A stretch of DNA of 64,000 nucleotides from Nannobrachium achirus (taxonomy: Eukaryota; Chordata; Actinopteri; Myctophiformes; Myctophidae): NCBI GenBank assembly GCA_963921795.1, contig OY997639.1, positions 51,393,762-51,457,761 on the forward strand, in the 5' to 3' direction. The notes under the pieces are model-generated. The model ran no database searches, was not told the origin of the DNA, and saw nothing but the letters and a program-made list of their open reading frames with translations. This document shows, piece by piece, positions 1 to 10,555 of the stretch. Position 1 is the stretch's first letter; each line of letters opens with the position of its first letter. The position numbers and the translations under genes were made by a program.

Positions 1-204
1 TTCAAAGTTAGTATTTTTTTATTGGATTGTGTTTACACAACATCCTGAGACCAACCAAACCGCTGTTTTGACCTCACAGGCACCCTTACAGGCACCCTTG
101 AGGGGTCGGTTTGACAAGTAAGGGTGCCTGTGAGGTCAAAACAGCGGTGTGGTTGGTCTCAGGACGTTGTGTACACACAATCCAATAAAAATACTAACTT
201 TGAA
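1..204. repeat. Long near-perfect palindrome (foldback)
   Basis: The first about 90 bases (from TTCAAAGTTAGTATTTTTTT) are matched in reverse complement by the bases ending at 204 (AAAATACTAACTTTGAA), with a loop of about 25 bases. The arms differ at only a few positions. This is the shape of a foldback or MITE-like element, but the left end coincides with base 1 so the true border and any target duplication cannot be seen. No coding content. Confidence 0.85.
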
Positions 205-1407
205 GCTAAAGAAATAACCGCACTAGCCTAAGGACAATCCACTGTGTTAGTTATGAGAGAGCCCGCAAATCTAGCAACAGGGGCAGCTATGAAAAAAAAA
301 CGACTAAAGCAGGTATGAAGGCTGAAGGGGTATGATAAAAGGCAGATTTAACCCTATATGTGTTTTGGTCTGGATGACTCCTTTAATAAAGAAACACGGA
401 ATTGACGATTATTTTGCACTGCTGTGTGTAACGGATTGATGTCAGCAAGGGGAAGCTGGGAAGGTAGGACGCAATGACAATGCTTTGACAGCCTGACAGG
501 CAATGACTGAAGTGCTGAAGGTTATTCCCCAATTGTGAACAAAATAACTTTAGCTGCAGCAGTACCCATATATCCACAAGTCTCCCCTTCTCTTCCCCTC
601 TCTCTGTTATATTATTTCTGATATGCCAGTCACATTCGATTTCTAATGGGACAATTTAACCCAAGAATAATTGCAAAAAAACTATTTATATACAGTGTAG
701 GCCCATCATAAAATAACATAATTCATGAAGGGTCTTTGGGTGCATAAATAAGGGAGGTATGCTACCCAGTCTAAGTTTAAACCACTTAACCTATTTTACA
801 CTATAGGCTATTCGAAATAGCCGATCTACAAACTGAGCTTGATCTAGTTTTTTTCTAAAAGTGTACAAATCTGGAATAATATGTGGGTCCCTGGCTGGCA
901 CAAAATATTTTGAGAAGGGGGTCCGTGACTAAATTTGCCTATATAATTTTGGGGGTCCCATACAGAGCGCCCCGGAAAAGTGTCCTCCTTTCTGAGGTCT
1001 TGCTGGTGGCCACCCTATACTACAGACTGTAGCCCTGTCCTGGCTATCTGGAGGCTGGAGCTAACTGTTAGCGAATTTGCTAACACAGCTATGAAACAGG
1101 GCAAGGGTAAAGTTTGTGTCCTAAAGGCGCCTGTAAATGACTAATTCCACAGTGTTTTTCATCATTCATTCAACCCAGCTTCCAGTGTGTGCCCAGACAC
1201 ACACACACTCTTGTCTCACACGAGCTCCGGCTCCGTTGCTGGCTCACACTGCGTGTTGACAATGGTAGAGAGCTACGGAAGCCTCAAAGGGTACAAAAAA
1301 AGGCATTTTTTTAGCGTTTAAAAAAAACGCTGTTAATAGGTTGATGCGTTAATTAGTTAATAACGCTTTAACTTGTACAGCATTAATCTTTATATGCAGA
1401 ACAGCAA
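205..1407. other. Non-coding intronic stretch with repeat scraps
   Basis: No gene was recognised. A relic of the recurring hairpin family lies at about 815-853. A block at about 885-965 (the GGGGGTCCGTG type) resembles 51575-51680. Bases 1290-1385 hold AT-rich short inverted repeats typical of DNA-transposon ends. Confidence 0.5.
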
Positions 1408-1520
1408 ATGGCGGACGATGATGGTGATAGAGGAGGTTTTCGCAGAGGTTTCGGTGGCAGGGGCCGCGGACGCGGCAAGGGCCGTGGAGTCCAGGGCGGA
1501 GTTAAGAGCGGGGTCCACAA
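1408..1520 (+). pseudogene. rps2-like N-terminal fragment
   Basis: An ATG opens a reading frame starting MADDDGDRGGFRRGFGGRGR and continuing as an RG-rich tract, the pattern of the ribosomal protein S2 N-terminus (MADD..., RGGF.GGFG, GRGRGRG, then GARGG). After about 35 residues the match stops; the expected continuation (DKEW and the S5 domain) is absent, the frame enters unrelated sequence and ends at 1591-1593. A truncated retrocopy is the simplest reading. It could instead be an unrelated RG-rich chance ORF. The identification rests on the N-terminal pattern only. Confidence 0.45.
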
Positions 1521-1593
1521 TTTCACTGTTTTAAGATCCTTGTCCGCAGTAGCACTGATCAAATATCTGAACCACTACATGTCCTGGTTTTAG

Positions 1594-2203
1594 ATTGATT
1601 AAATATAGATTTTTCTTTAGTGTCTTTCTTACAGTCTATACAATGATGCTAAAAAGGATGACTAATTTCTGGTGGTGTGTTATGAGTGGTGTTTCTGGTG
1701 GTGTAGTGTTCCTGAAACCCCAATGTAAATAAGCCCATAAGACTAATATTGTTATGTCTATCCTTTTAGTTGACCTTGTACCACTGAACTGTACTGTCAT
1801 GTACCTTTTCCTATGCAAACCCCTAAAAGAAATCCTCAATCAAAGCTAGAGTTGTTTAGTCTAGGGAACAGTTCAGTCAGATGCTCTATTATGGTGGTTT
1901 TGAGGTAGAAATGGTAAAAAGCTTGTTTTGAGCACTTGAATGGATGGTTTAGAATCTGTTCTGTTGAAAAGGTGCAGTTACTTGGTTTGCTAAAATAAGA
2001 AATTGACTAACAACTATCAAATGGTGTAATTGGCACATCTACAAGTTCACAAAGCTGCAAGGCATTGTGAGCTTGTAGATTGTCTTTTTGTCAGGGTGGG
2101 GAATACCTTTCATGGTTACGCCTAATGGCTAGATGTGTGACCACATTACTATATGAATGATACTTCTGTGACTGTTTGAAATTTTAATTAAAATATGGTG
2201 ATT
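1594..2203. other. Non-coding stretch with one hairpin copy
   Basis: No gene seen. Bases 2037-2080 form a hairpin (arms ATCTACAAGTTCACAA and TTGTGAGCTTGTAGAT) that belongs to the recurring hairpin family described in the findings. Confidence 0.5.
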
Positions 2204-2702
2204 AATTGAGATCAGGGGTGGGAGATATGGAAAAATACAATATCACAATATTTTTCCAAACAGTTTCACGATACACAATCTTATCAGGATTCTTTTCATG
2301 TTGTTTTGTTATGGTTGTTTTTCAAGTTACTTATAGCCGGGCAGATAACAGAAATAATCGTTCACTTGCGGATACAAGCACCAAAATTGGCACACATACT
2401 CCTTAGGGATTGCTCTTTTCATAAAACCATCTGGCCAAATCAAATTTCAAGATGGCGGCCATTTTTCAAGATGGCCGCCATAAAATACCATAGACCTGTC
2501 CTATTTGAATGATCTTGGTGTCAAATCATACATTTTTCACTATGTAGAATCCAAATTTGGACCCATGGACTTACTCACTGGCTTCCTTGTACCATATATC
2601 AGTCCCGGAATCCTAATATTCTGCTAAATTAGAGGTTTGTGTTATGTCTGACTCGGATAAAATGGGTGGTAGTGTATATCTTAGTATTGTTAGAGGTTTA
2701 TA

Positions 2703-2704
2703 GT

Positions 2705-2745
<41 letters not shown>

Positions 2746-2757
2746 GGGGGGGGGGGG
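2703..2757. repeat. (TG)n followed by poly-G
   Basis: About 20 TG units run directly into about 15 G. The same TG-then-G layout recurs at 7056-7092. Confidence 0.95.
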
Positions 2758-3093
2758 TAATGTAGTAACTCAACAGAGCGGATTTCAATGCACAGCGGCT
2801 GACGCGGCTAAAATGCATGGTAGATATAATAGCGCCGTGGGATCACTCTTTGTCTAGTCTCTATTCTTCGACCTTTTCGACTTGGGTAACCCTGCCAGGA
2901 GTACAGGAGTACAAGACTCCTGCCGACATAGCTCTGGGGGTCATGGAGACACGCAAACTGCCTCACCACGATAAGGTGATGATCCCGTCGAGGCAGGAGG
3001 TAGTTTTTTTTTTTGTCTTTTCTTTTTTTTTTTTTCTTTCTAGGGCCTAGGCAGTATAGTACAATAGTATAGTAGGCCTATACTACAACGCTT

Positions 3094-3741
3094 CTAAACC
3101 TCGCACCTGCAGCTGCACAGTGCCGTGCAGGTCAGACCAAAGTGGTAGCATTTGCATCGACTGCAGCATTCCAACTTGCATCCACACTTGGTCAGCTGCT
3201 GGCAACTCTCTGCAATGGGTGGGAGCTCAGTCCAATCAATCTGCCACAGATCTCCTTTCTTGGTCCAGCCCCAGTTGTCAGGAGTCTGCATTTCTGGTTG
3301 ACATACTGTTGACTGACTCCAGATGCAGGCCGCTTGATAGGAAGCGCGCTTCACATGTTGCTTCAGTGCTGCTTGCGTTGGAGGAATGGCTTTGTATGGC
3401 CTCTGCTTCCGAGCAAACAAGTCCAACCTCGCATCATTGACACCTTCAGCTGTGCTGGATCGGTCGTACATCATGACCACAAACTTCTCCAAGGTTTTCA
3501 GGTCTTCATCATCCACTACAGGTGGGTAATGGCTGAGTTTGCTGAAGACACCAGAAGCCTCATCACAAACATTCCAGGTTTGCCACGCAGACTTCTTCCC
3601 CTTTACGCGGAATGCTGAAACAACATCGCAGCCAGTGAAGGCATGGAAGAAGAGCATCCCTTTGCTCTTTTCTGCAAGAGTGCAACACAGGTCATGAACA
3701 GAATCCACTTTAAGTTCTGTCTTTGGCCAAAGGCAACCCAC
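3094..3741 (-). CDS. Mobile-element-type ORF with TGCD motif and Cys-rich CXC-like tail
   Basis: An open frame of about 215 codons on the minus strand ends in a stop at 3094-3096. It has no convincing ATG at its start: the frame stays open to about 3800, so it is a 5'-truncated fragment or an exon. Near the N-terminus it carries FFHAFTGCDVVSAF followed by GKKSAW. This motif is familiar from uncharacterised, repeat-borne proteins of fish and invertebrates. The middle has PPTQAALKQHVKRASYQA and NWGWTKK. The C-terminus is a dense cysteine cluster (CGCKLECCSRCKCYHFGL, then C-x3-C-x-C) resembling Tesmin/TSO1 CXC domains. Function is unknown. It lies inside the 2.2-7.2 kb composite element, so mobile-element origin is inferred. 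Confidence 0.6.
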   Translation of the reverse strand: MGCLWPKTELKVDSVHDLCCTLAEKSKGMLFFHAFTGCDVVSAFRVKGKKSAWQTWNVCDEASGVFSKLSHYPPVVDDEDLKTLEKFVVMMYDRSSTAEGVNDARLDLFARKQRPYKAIPPTQAALKQHVKRASYQAACIWSQSTVCQPEMQTPDNWGWTKKGDLWQIDWTELPPIAESCQQLTKCGCKLECCSRCKCYHFGLTCTALCSCRCEV

Positions 3742-3887
3742 TGCCCAGCCCTGAGGCTCATAGGGCAGGAGTCTATGTCCTGTTTCTGTGAGGCTGCTTG
3801 ATGTACATTAAGTACCCCTAGTGGACATGATAATAGTTTGTCACAGGGACATACCCCAATCCAGCCTTTGATGCTGAGGTCATAGAT

Positions 3888-4262
3888 TCAAGATGTATGA
3901 CAAGGTCCATATATGGAGTTCCCTGATGTCTTCAATATTAAGCCCATATCTAACAGGACTTCATATGGGAATGCCCATATATGGAGGACACATTGGCCAC
4001 ATACCACACTAACAGAATCCATATATGGCCAAGACAGATGGCCAAGACAGCCCATATCTGTGTGACTGGTTCTACAGACAGGGATCTCCATGTATGGGCA
4101 TAAAAGGGTATGTTGTCAGTTGTCATGGACATCATAGTACTTTCACATAACAAATAACTGAGTAAGCATGTTTGGGCTCTCACAGCATATCTCCATATAC
4201 AGTACATGGACCTCCATATATGGGTACCAGGGGGTCTCCATATATGGGTAAACAGCTGTTTG
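3888..4262. repeat. CCATATATGG-rich dispersed repeat, copy 1
   Basis: Repeated short phrases (CCATATATGG, GGGCATA, CACACTAACAGAATCC) are shared in order with 41560-41890 and with the minisatellite at 40.1-40.65 kb. A stretch around 4000-4090 (ATGGCCAAGACAG twice, then GTTCTACAGACAGGGATCT) is nearly identical to 41605-41690. The palindromic core CCATATATGG would be a CArG-like box, but this is probably satellite structure. Confidence 0.75.
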
Positions 4263-4263
4263 G

Positions 4264-5190
4264 ATGGCCCCCTGTAGTAACGCTGAGGACACCTGGGGGT
4301 CCCGGACCCTGTGGAAGACCCCTGGTATTAGCTACAGAGCCCAGGTACAGGTACAAAAGCTTTTATGCTTCAAGTATGATCTAATTGTTCTGGAGCAGGA
4401 GCAGAGCAAGGACTGTACTGAGATAGGCTCAGGGGTCATTCCGGGGGTCCCAGGTGAGGAGAGACCCCCACCAAAAGTCATAAAGGTTATTCTGGCTGCT
4501 TCAAAAGTGCAATATATGAACTTAGAATGTTTTAAAACCTTCAAAACAACTCTAATATTATGAGAATTGGACATTAACTGGCTGACATACTGTTCTGCGA
4601 GGTCCTAACATAGATGACCCCCCAGAAAGGGGGCTGGGGTCAGGAAAATCTGACACCCATCATTTTCTGACAGTTTGGTCCCTATAAATGCCAAAGCAGT
4701 AAAAAAATACATTTTAGCAAAGAAATCCTTAGAAGTACACTTCTTATCACACTAGGTAGTAACTCCGAGGACCCCCAGGGGTCCCGAAGCCCCTGTGGAA
4801 GACCCCTGGTATTTGTTACTACTTTTTTTTTGTTTTCAGAAAAAAAGTTTATGCTTCAATTATGATCTAATATGACATTGTTCTGGAGCAGGAGCAGAGC
4901 GAGTACTGAGATAGGCTCAGGGGTCCATCTGGGGGGGTCCCAGGTGAGGAAAGACCCCAACCAAAAGTCAGAAAGCTTATTCTGGCTGCTTCAAAAGTGT
5001 AATAAATGAACTCAGAATGTTTTAAAACCTACAAAACAACCCTAATATTAAGAAAATTGGACATTAACTGGCTGGCGTACTGTTCTGGCATGCAGGTCCC
5101 AAACTAGATGACCCCCAGAAAGGGGGTGGGGGTCCGGAAAAGTTGACACCCATCATTTTCTCATAGTTTGGACTCTATAGAACCAGGATC
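4264..5190. repeat. Tandem duplication of a unit of about 480 bp
   Basis: Unit 1 (about 4275-4700) and unit 2 (about 4755-5190) share GGGGTCCC, GTGGAAGACCCCTGGTAT, GGAGCAGGAGCAGAGC, CAACCAAAAGTC-type and ACATTAACTGGCTG phrases in the same order with many substitutions. A shorter third relic is at about 50435-50485 (CTCTGAGGACCCTAGGGG, GAAGACCCATG). Confidence 0.8.
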
Positions 5191-6152
5191 TGCAAAAAGA
5201 TCAATTTTAGCACAAAAATCCTACGGGAGCTGTTTTTTGGACGCATCGCACCACACTATTAGCAGAATATTAAGATTCCGGGACTGATATATGGTACAAG
5301 GAAGCCATTGAGTAAGTCCATGGGTCCAAATTTGGATTCTACATAGTGATAAATGTATGATTTGACACCAAAATTATTCAAATAGGACAAGTCTATGGGA
5401 TTTTATTGCGGAATGCAAGATTACTGTATATTCAATGGCGGCCATCATGAAAATTGGCCGCCATCTTGATTTTTTTTTTGGCCAGATGGTTTTCTGAAAA
5501 GAGCAATGCCTAAGGAGTATGTGTGCCAATTTTGGTGCTTGTATCCGCAAGTGAACGATTCACCTGTAATATGCACTTTATCTGCCTCGCTATTAACAGT
5601 ACGTACAAGGTAATAATACAAATAAAAAAAACATCCTTTTAGGCTGTCTAAATTACAAGTATGTAACTCTGACAGTATACAAATGAAACCAAATGGACCC
5701 ATTCACTGTCAGAGTTAAGGGGAGACCTTGACATTTTAAAGTTTGAGAACAACTGATTTAGACCAACATGCAGATTTAAATGAATTCTGCAATGAATCTC
5801 TTTATTAAAGAGGTGGTGCCATAGTTTTGTACTTTTTCTGGTTTCATGTGTCTAGGAGGTTGACAGTACTTCATTTGACCCCCTGGTGTGGCTGTTATGA
5901 GCAATTATGTATTCCTTTGTATTTTGGGTTTCTTCCTCGAGGCTGCCACCTTGTGGGTCAAAAGTGCCGATCCAAAATATATCATATAATCATATAATGA
6001 TCCCCTTTCCTTTGTGACACTTTGTGTATGGCTAACTTCAGCTGGATCACCTCCCACCTAACTAACCAGGCATACTTAAAGGGGGCGTGACACGGCCAAA
6101 ACAGCTAATTATGGCTATCAAATTAACCAATTTTTTTAATGATGTCATGTAC

Positions 6153-6261
6153 CCCCATGTTAAATTACCCAATCAAATTAATTTATTGTAGTTACTGTAC
6201 TGAAAGTAGTACTTTCTGTACAGTAACGGCAATACATTAATTTGATTGGGCTAATATGGGG
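6153..6261. repeat. Hairpin with arms of about 45 bp
   Basis: CCCCATGTTAAATTACCCAA and following sequence is matched in reverse by the bases ending TTGATTGGGCTAATATGGGG, around a small inner palindrome GAAAGTAGTACTTTC. This is a MITE-like or foldback core, and no gene is linked to it. Confidence 0.85.
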
Positions 6262-7055
6262 GGAGGGGCGGAGACTCGCGGAGTCGAGTATCCATATCAT
6301 TATCTTTTGAAACTGCCCCAAAAAAAGCTGTCCGAGGCGTGTTTCCGACTTTCTAAACCAACTTTAAAACTATCAGTTCTAGGGGTAAAAATTATACACC
6401 ATTCGCTATAAAATGGTAAAAAAGTACATGTCTTCTTCAAAAAAAGGTGTCAGAGATTCGTTACGAGGGTCAACATGCTTCTCCCCGTCTAAGGGACGGT
6501 TTTGTCGGCCATACCCTGCTGTGTCTTCCGCTAAACCTGACTGGAGGACCTGGCCGGGACGCGTGATTATGGATCCCACTGGGAAAGATGGAGAACGAGC
6601 GTCCAGCGATCTCCTTTTCTCCTTTTCCTCGGCAGCTTTGAGCCCTTTTAGCAGACATATGTCCTGCTGTCTCGGAGGACTGAGGTCCGTGGCTCATACA
6701 CTCTGTGTGTGTAGCCTGTGTGTGTGTGTGTGTGTACACACAATAGCTCTCGCAAATAGCCGTGCGGTGCTAGCCACGCTACACGCTAACAACAAGGTTG
6801 TGCGCGGCACCGCACGACGGACGAAGTATACATTCACTACTAACTGATACGGCCCCGCCTCCTTCACAGACTGTTTGAAGAAACACCACGTGACCTACTG
6901 TATCATAATGTTAATTTTCGGCCGGTGTCGCCAGTCCTTTAATGAACTGGTGGGTGTGGCCACATAAAAACCTAATTTTAACTCTTTCTGTACACTTATT
7001 TTTGGAAAAAAGCTTCCTCCTATTATATTCATAAATAATACCTGATAATTATGTT

Positions 7056-7059
7056 TTGT

Positions 7060-7090
<31 letters not shown>

Positions 7091-7092
7091 GT
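7056..7092. repeat. (GT)n followed by poly-G
   Basis: About eight GT units run into about 20 G, the same architecture as at 2703-2757. Confidence 0.95.
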
Positions 7093-7261
7093 CATGGCAC
7101 CCCATCTTTAACAATTCAACAGGATTTTTTACAAGGCTCCCCTGTTGTATCACAATATATACGATATCTCTGAAAAGGCATATCGTGGAAGCATTGTATC
7201 ATATCAACGATATTTATCACCATATCGCCCACCCCTAATTGAAAATGTGATTGTCTGTCAG

Positions 7262-7407
7262 GAGGTGCAGAGTTCGTCCCAGGCCCTGCAGGAGGAGCGA
7301 GAGGAGGTGAAGAGGGGGCTGGAGGAGGCCACAGCCAGGGTGCTCCAGCTGGAGGAGGACCTGATAGGAGTCACCCAGGGCCTGCAGAAGGAGACCGGGT
7401 TGGACGG
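7262..7407 (+). CDS. tax1bp1: tax1bp1-like exon 1 of window (coiled coil)
   Basis: The exon lies between TTGTCTGTCAG and GTGAGC: 48 codons plus two bases (phase 2). It encodes a charged coiled coil starting EVQSSSQALQEEREEVKRGL and containing LQLEEDLIGVTQGLQKETGLD. This aligns with the human TAX1BP1 stretch containing HQLEEDIVSVTHKAIEKETE, recalled from knowledge of the family. TAX1BP1 is a cytosolic selective-autophagy receptor with an N-terminal SKICH domain, central coiled coils and C-terminal ubiquitin-binding zinc fingers; this exon belongs to the coiled-coil part. Earlier exons must lie left of base 1. A transposon end (7236) sits only 25 bp upstream of the acceptor. Which fish paralogue (a or b) cannot be told. 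Confidence 0.85.
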
Positions 7408-9040
7408 GTGAGCTGAGGAATACAGTTTAATGCACAATAACATCCTCGCCATCAGTGTACATTATTATGCATTATTTTATGCTTTAACTATTAACATGCT
7501 TTTTTTTTTTCAAATGACATGTTAAGATGTGAGTATGAATGTAAAAATATAACTCCCCTTTTTGATCATCTCCTATGGCTGTTTCCATGATGGTCCATAT
7601 TTTGTCGTATTAATAATAATAATAATAATAGCTTGGATTTATTAGGTACCCAAAGCGCTTAACAACAAAGGAAACTAGAAAAGAAGATTCCTACGAAATT
7701 TTAAGTGTGCCTGCAGCTCGCCAAGTGTGTGCATTAGCATTTTTAATATTAGCATTTGTATTATTAGCATCTTAGCATTAAATAATTTTAACATTAACAT
7801 TTTAACGTTAGCATTAGCATTTTACCGTTAGCATTAGGGGTTAGCCGTTAGGTCTGTGGGAACCAAATTCCGAGACAGTACAATGGTGCAAACTGGAGTT
7901 GTGGCTGTTTAAAGTTCAGCCAATAGGAAGAGAGGGGGCGGGGCTTCAGCAATTACAGCTCATTCATATTGGCTGTAAGTACAAACAGTGAGTTTCAAGA
8001 CGGTACCATGCTGCAAACTGAAGTTATAGCTGTTTAAAGCTCAGCCAATAGGAAGATATGGGTGGGGCTTAAGAGGGCGGTACCATACTGTGAATTGAGC
8101 CCAGCCAATAGGAATACAGAGGGGCGGGGCTTAATCAATTACAGCTTATCCCTATTGGCGGGAAAAAGTCCAAAGTCATGTGAGCATTTTAAAGTTTAAA
8201 TCACGTTGCTAGGCAAAAGTATGCCAGAGTAATGTGGCGCCTAGTCTGGGATCACTTCACTTTTCGGGTTTGTAACCGGTCTGGAGCGGAAACCACAAAA
8301 CGTCATGTTGTAGTACTCAAAGGACTACAATTTGGCCGGAACTATGCACCGGAAACAGTTTTAACCCAAAACAATTACCCTGCGCTCAAGGACATACTTT
8401 TAGGGCCTACCTAATAAACTCCTCGATGCGGAGTAGTTTTGCTTTTGAAAAAATAGTTTGGTATATGCATGTTTTATTCCAACTGTTAGCGACCGGCAAA
8501 ACCACACTAGGCGAGCATTTTAATAGGGATTGGGGAAACAAACGGTGGGAACCAAATCAAAGCGACGCCGCTTCTTCTAGTGGTTTCCGCGCTTTAGGCG
8601 GAAACCAAACGGCCTGTAGTGAACAAACACCAGGATTTCTCTCTGAAAGCCTGGTAGGCGAGGTTATGTGGCGCCAACGTTTCTGTTTTGTTTTTTTTTC
8701 GGAGTCCCCTATTCAAAGTCAATGGGGTTTTTGGGTGTTGTTACGTCGCCATGGTAACACGGATCGTCAAGAAATGTAATAGCACCCCATTCCTGGCCGA
8801 GCCGCACGTTTTGATGTATATATTCGCAATGGTAACACAGATCGCCAAGAAAAGTAATAGCACCCCATTCCCGACCGAGCTGCACGTTTTGATATGTTTC
8901 AGTCAGTTTGGGTAACTCAGTGAGATTGGGGTAAGAGCACTCGTTTTGTCGTTCACCACACACCATTAACACCACCTGGATCAATTCACCTTGATAGTCT
9001 CTTATCAACGCACCTGTGTAATTCTGCGTATTCACCATGA
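7408..9040. other. Intronic sequence with short tandem duplications
   Basis: No gene seen. (AAT)n at 7610-7630 leads into a dispersed-repeat phrase (AGCTTGGATTTATTAGG). Bases 7745-7850 are a TTAGCATT-rich low-complexity tract. Bases 7850-8160 hold about three diverged copies of a 100-130 bp unit containing AGCCAATAGGAA and GGGGCGGGGCTT. Bases 8750-8900 hold two copies of a unit of about 78 bp (ATGGTAACACGGATCG, AATAGCACCCCATTCC, GCACGTTTTGAT). Confidence 0.65.
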
Positions 9041-9046
9041 GATGGC

Positions 9047-9340
9047 GACAACAGCCATTCACTTGTGCAGTCGCTGACGTCACTCGTTTGCGACCCCTCT
9101 GTCTTTGTTTATCTACTAGCCTAGCTCGGCTGTGTTTAGCCATTAGCTTACTATGCCTAACTCTAACCCTAACCCTAACCTTAACCTCTGTAAAACTAAG
9201 CCTAACCCTAACCCTAACCTCCGTGGGGTGAGGCACTATCATTCCTGCCGACGCTACGTTGTTGTTGTTGTGGATCAAAGCGAACGCTTGTTCTGCCCTG
9301 CGCTGGACGACGAGCGCTCCTGTTCTCAATTTCACTGAAA
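9047..9340. mobile_element. Diverged copy of telomere-repeat-bearing element
   Basis: Read on the minus strand this region gives GGAGCGCTCGT, GCGTCGGCAGG, then TTAGTTTTACAGAGGTTAAG and TTAGGG arrays, in the same order as inside the complete TIR element at 36187-36514. The telomere-like part is at about 9153-9221 (CCCTAA units, some degenerate). No clear terminal inverted repeats remain here, so borders are approximate. Confidence 0.6.
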
Positions 9341-9731
9341 AAAACGTGATGTATATATTGCGGGGGTGGTGTAAATCGTGCTGCAGTTATTACGTGTCGA
9401 AATTTTATGAAGTGATTATTATTATTATATACTTATGGCGGATTACAGTAAGTGTTTTACGATTGCATGGCAGGCACACTTAAAAACATCTTTATTAAGA
9501 TCAATAAATACAACAATTAAAAAGATAAAAGTAGGTCAAGGACTATGGAGGCAAAGTTGCCAGACCTCAGCTAGGATAGGCAATCCTGAAGAGGTGGATT
9601 TTGAGTGAGGCTTTGAAGGAGGGGAGGGAGGGAGTGCTTTTGAGGTGGTTGGGGAGAGGAATCCAGAGGGTGGGGGCAGAGACAGAATATTACTACATTA
9701 CTGTACATGCTATAAATACAATTCTTTTACT

Positions 9732-10364
9732 GGTAAAAGCAGCCATTCTCAGCTTTATTTTGAGGTATTTGTGTTCATATAGTCCTAACAGAGGACTTGC
9801 CATGGCTTCAGATTGATTACATTTACAAAAGTGTGTTTATCTTGGATTCTAAATCTCAAGGGACCATTTTTGGTGAGCGCGAGGTGCTCTCATGTACTCT
9901 CATGCTATTTGCTAAATAACTGTACATGCTAGAAACTCATTTTTTTTGGCATTGGGCATGCATTCTAAGTCTCATTTCGGCACCTTCCTTGTTCGTAATG
10001 TCCTTACAGAAGATTTGCTGTGGCTCTGGAAAGATGGGCAAAATAGTAACAAAAAAGGTGGGAAGGGCTATCTATAGAATGTGAACATTTGTGCAAGTCT
10101 TTGAAAATATTTAACCCGATTCTATAAATGTCTTCTAAATCCTTCTTCTAAATCAGTGTAATTCCAGAACCCCGGAATTACATGTACCGTATTTGGCTGT
10201 GGACCCCCATCTCAAAACATGGTTGTTGTTATCTCCGTGGTGTAGTCTTTTAAAGTCAGAAAACTACAACATTACGTCATTAGCCGCGGTGAAGACCCGT
10301 CGCCATGGACCTAGACATATCTCCTCTGTTTTTACTTTCAGACATTCTCCATCACCCCGTTCAC
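9732..10364. repeat. Intronic duplication, copy 1 (partner 10991-11626)
   Basis: From CTGGTAAAAGCAGCCATTCT to CCATCACCCCGTTCAC this block is almost identical to 10991-11626: a few substitutions and one 3-bp insertion (TTG). The copies lie on either side of exon 2 and are 1259-1262 bp apart, a recent local duplication. After 10364 the copies diverge abruptly. No coding content was recognised. Confidence 0.92.
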
Positions 10365-10555
10365 TGATTGGTCGATCTTGACCAATCAGTGTGCCTCCGT
10401 ATTTCAGATAAACCAGATAAACAGGCGCGGTGATAGGACTTCACCGTGAGTCCGTGACTATGATGGCCATCACATTTTTTGGTGATAGCTTATCACCTGA
10501 AATTTGAGTTGATAGCTCTTCACCTTGGACTCTGATAAAACCTTTAGGCATTGCC

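Larger units (their letters stand above)
2341..5590. repeat. Inverted arms of about 290-330 bp enclosing 2.6 kb
   Basis: The sequence from 2341 to 2628 (GTTCACTTGCGGATACAAGC, AAGATGGCGGCC, CCATATATCAGTCCCGG, TATTCTGCTAA) returns in reverse complement from 5590 back to 5262. The arms carry several substitutions and small indels, so this is an old inverted pair. Between them are the (TG)n(G)n tract, the CXC-type ORF, CCATATATGG-rich sequence and the 4264-5190 tandem repeat. Confidence 0.8.
2212..7236. mobile_element. 5-kb hAT-like composite element abutting exon 1
   Basis: The left end (CAGGGGTGGGAGATATGG, from 2213) and right end (ATATCGCCCACCCCT, to 7236) are inverted versions of the AGGGGTGGG-type terminus used by the complete hAT element at 29005-30295. 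Flanking 8-mers AATTGAGA (2204-2211) and AATTGAAA (7237-7244) differ at one base, as expected for an aged 8-bp target duplication. The inside is a composite: inverted arms 2341-2628 and 5262-5590, a microsatellite, a CXC-type ORF, a tandem duplication and a hairpin. No hAT transposase was found. The right end lies 25 bp before a tax1bp1-like exon. The two ends could also belong to two separate insertions. Confidence 0.55.
5640..7236. repeat. Right-hand part of composite element; deleted copy at 30.6-30.84 kb
   Basis: Blocks at about 5665-5810 and 7106-7236 (GTCAGAGTTAAGGGGAGACC, AATTCAACAGGATTTTT, TATCGCCCACCCCT) recur adjacent to each other at 30630-30839. That second copy lacks the 1.3 kb between them. 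A block at about 5800-5870 (GGTGGTGCCATAGTTTTGTA) is found inverted at about 28045-28110. Confidence 0.7.

Noticed and set aside
6413-6847. 144-codon plus-strand ORF
   Set aside because: Lies in the 2.2-7.2 kb composite element, overlaps a GT repeat and shows no domain.
9153-9221. Chromosome end
   Set aside because: Short degenerate CCCTAA array flanked on both sides by ordinary intronic sequence and part of a dispersed element; interstitial.
8709-9335. 208-codon minus-strand ORF including VRVRVRVR
   Set aside because: Formed by two tandem repeat units and telomere-like sequence; composition is repeat-driven.
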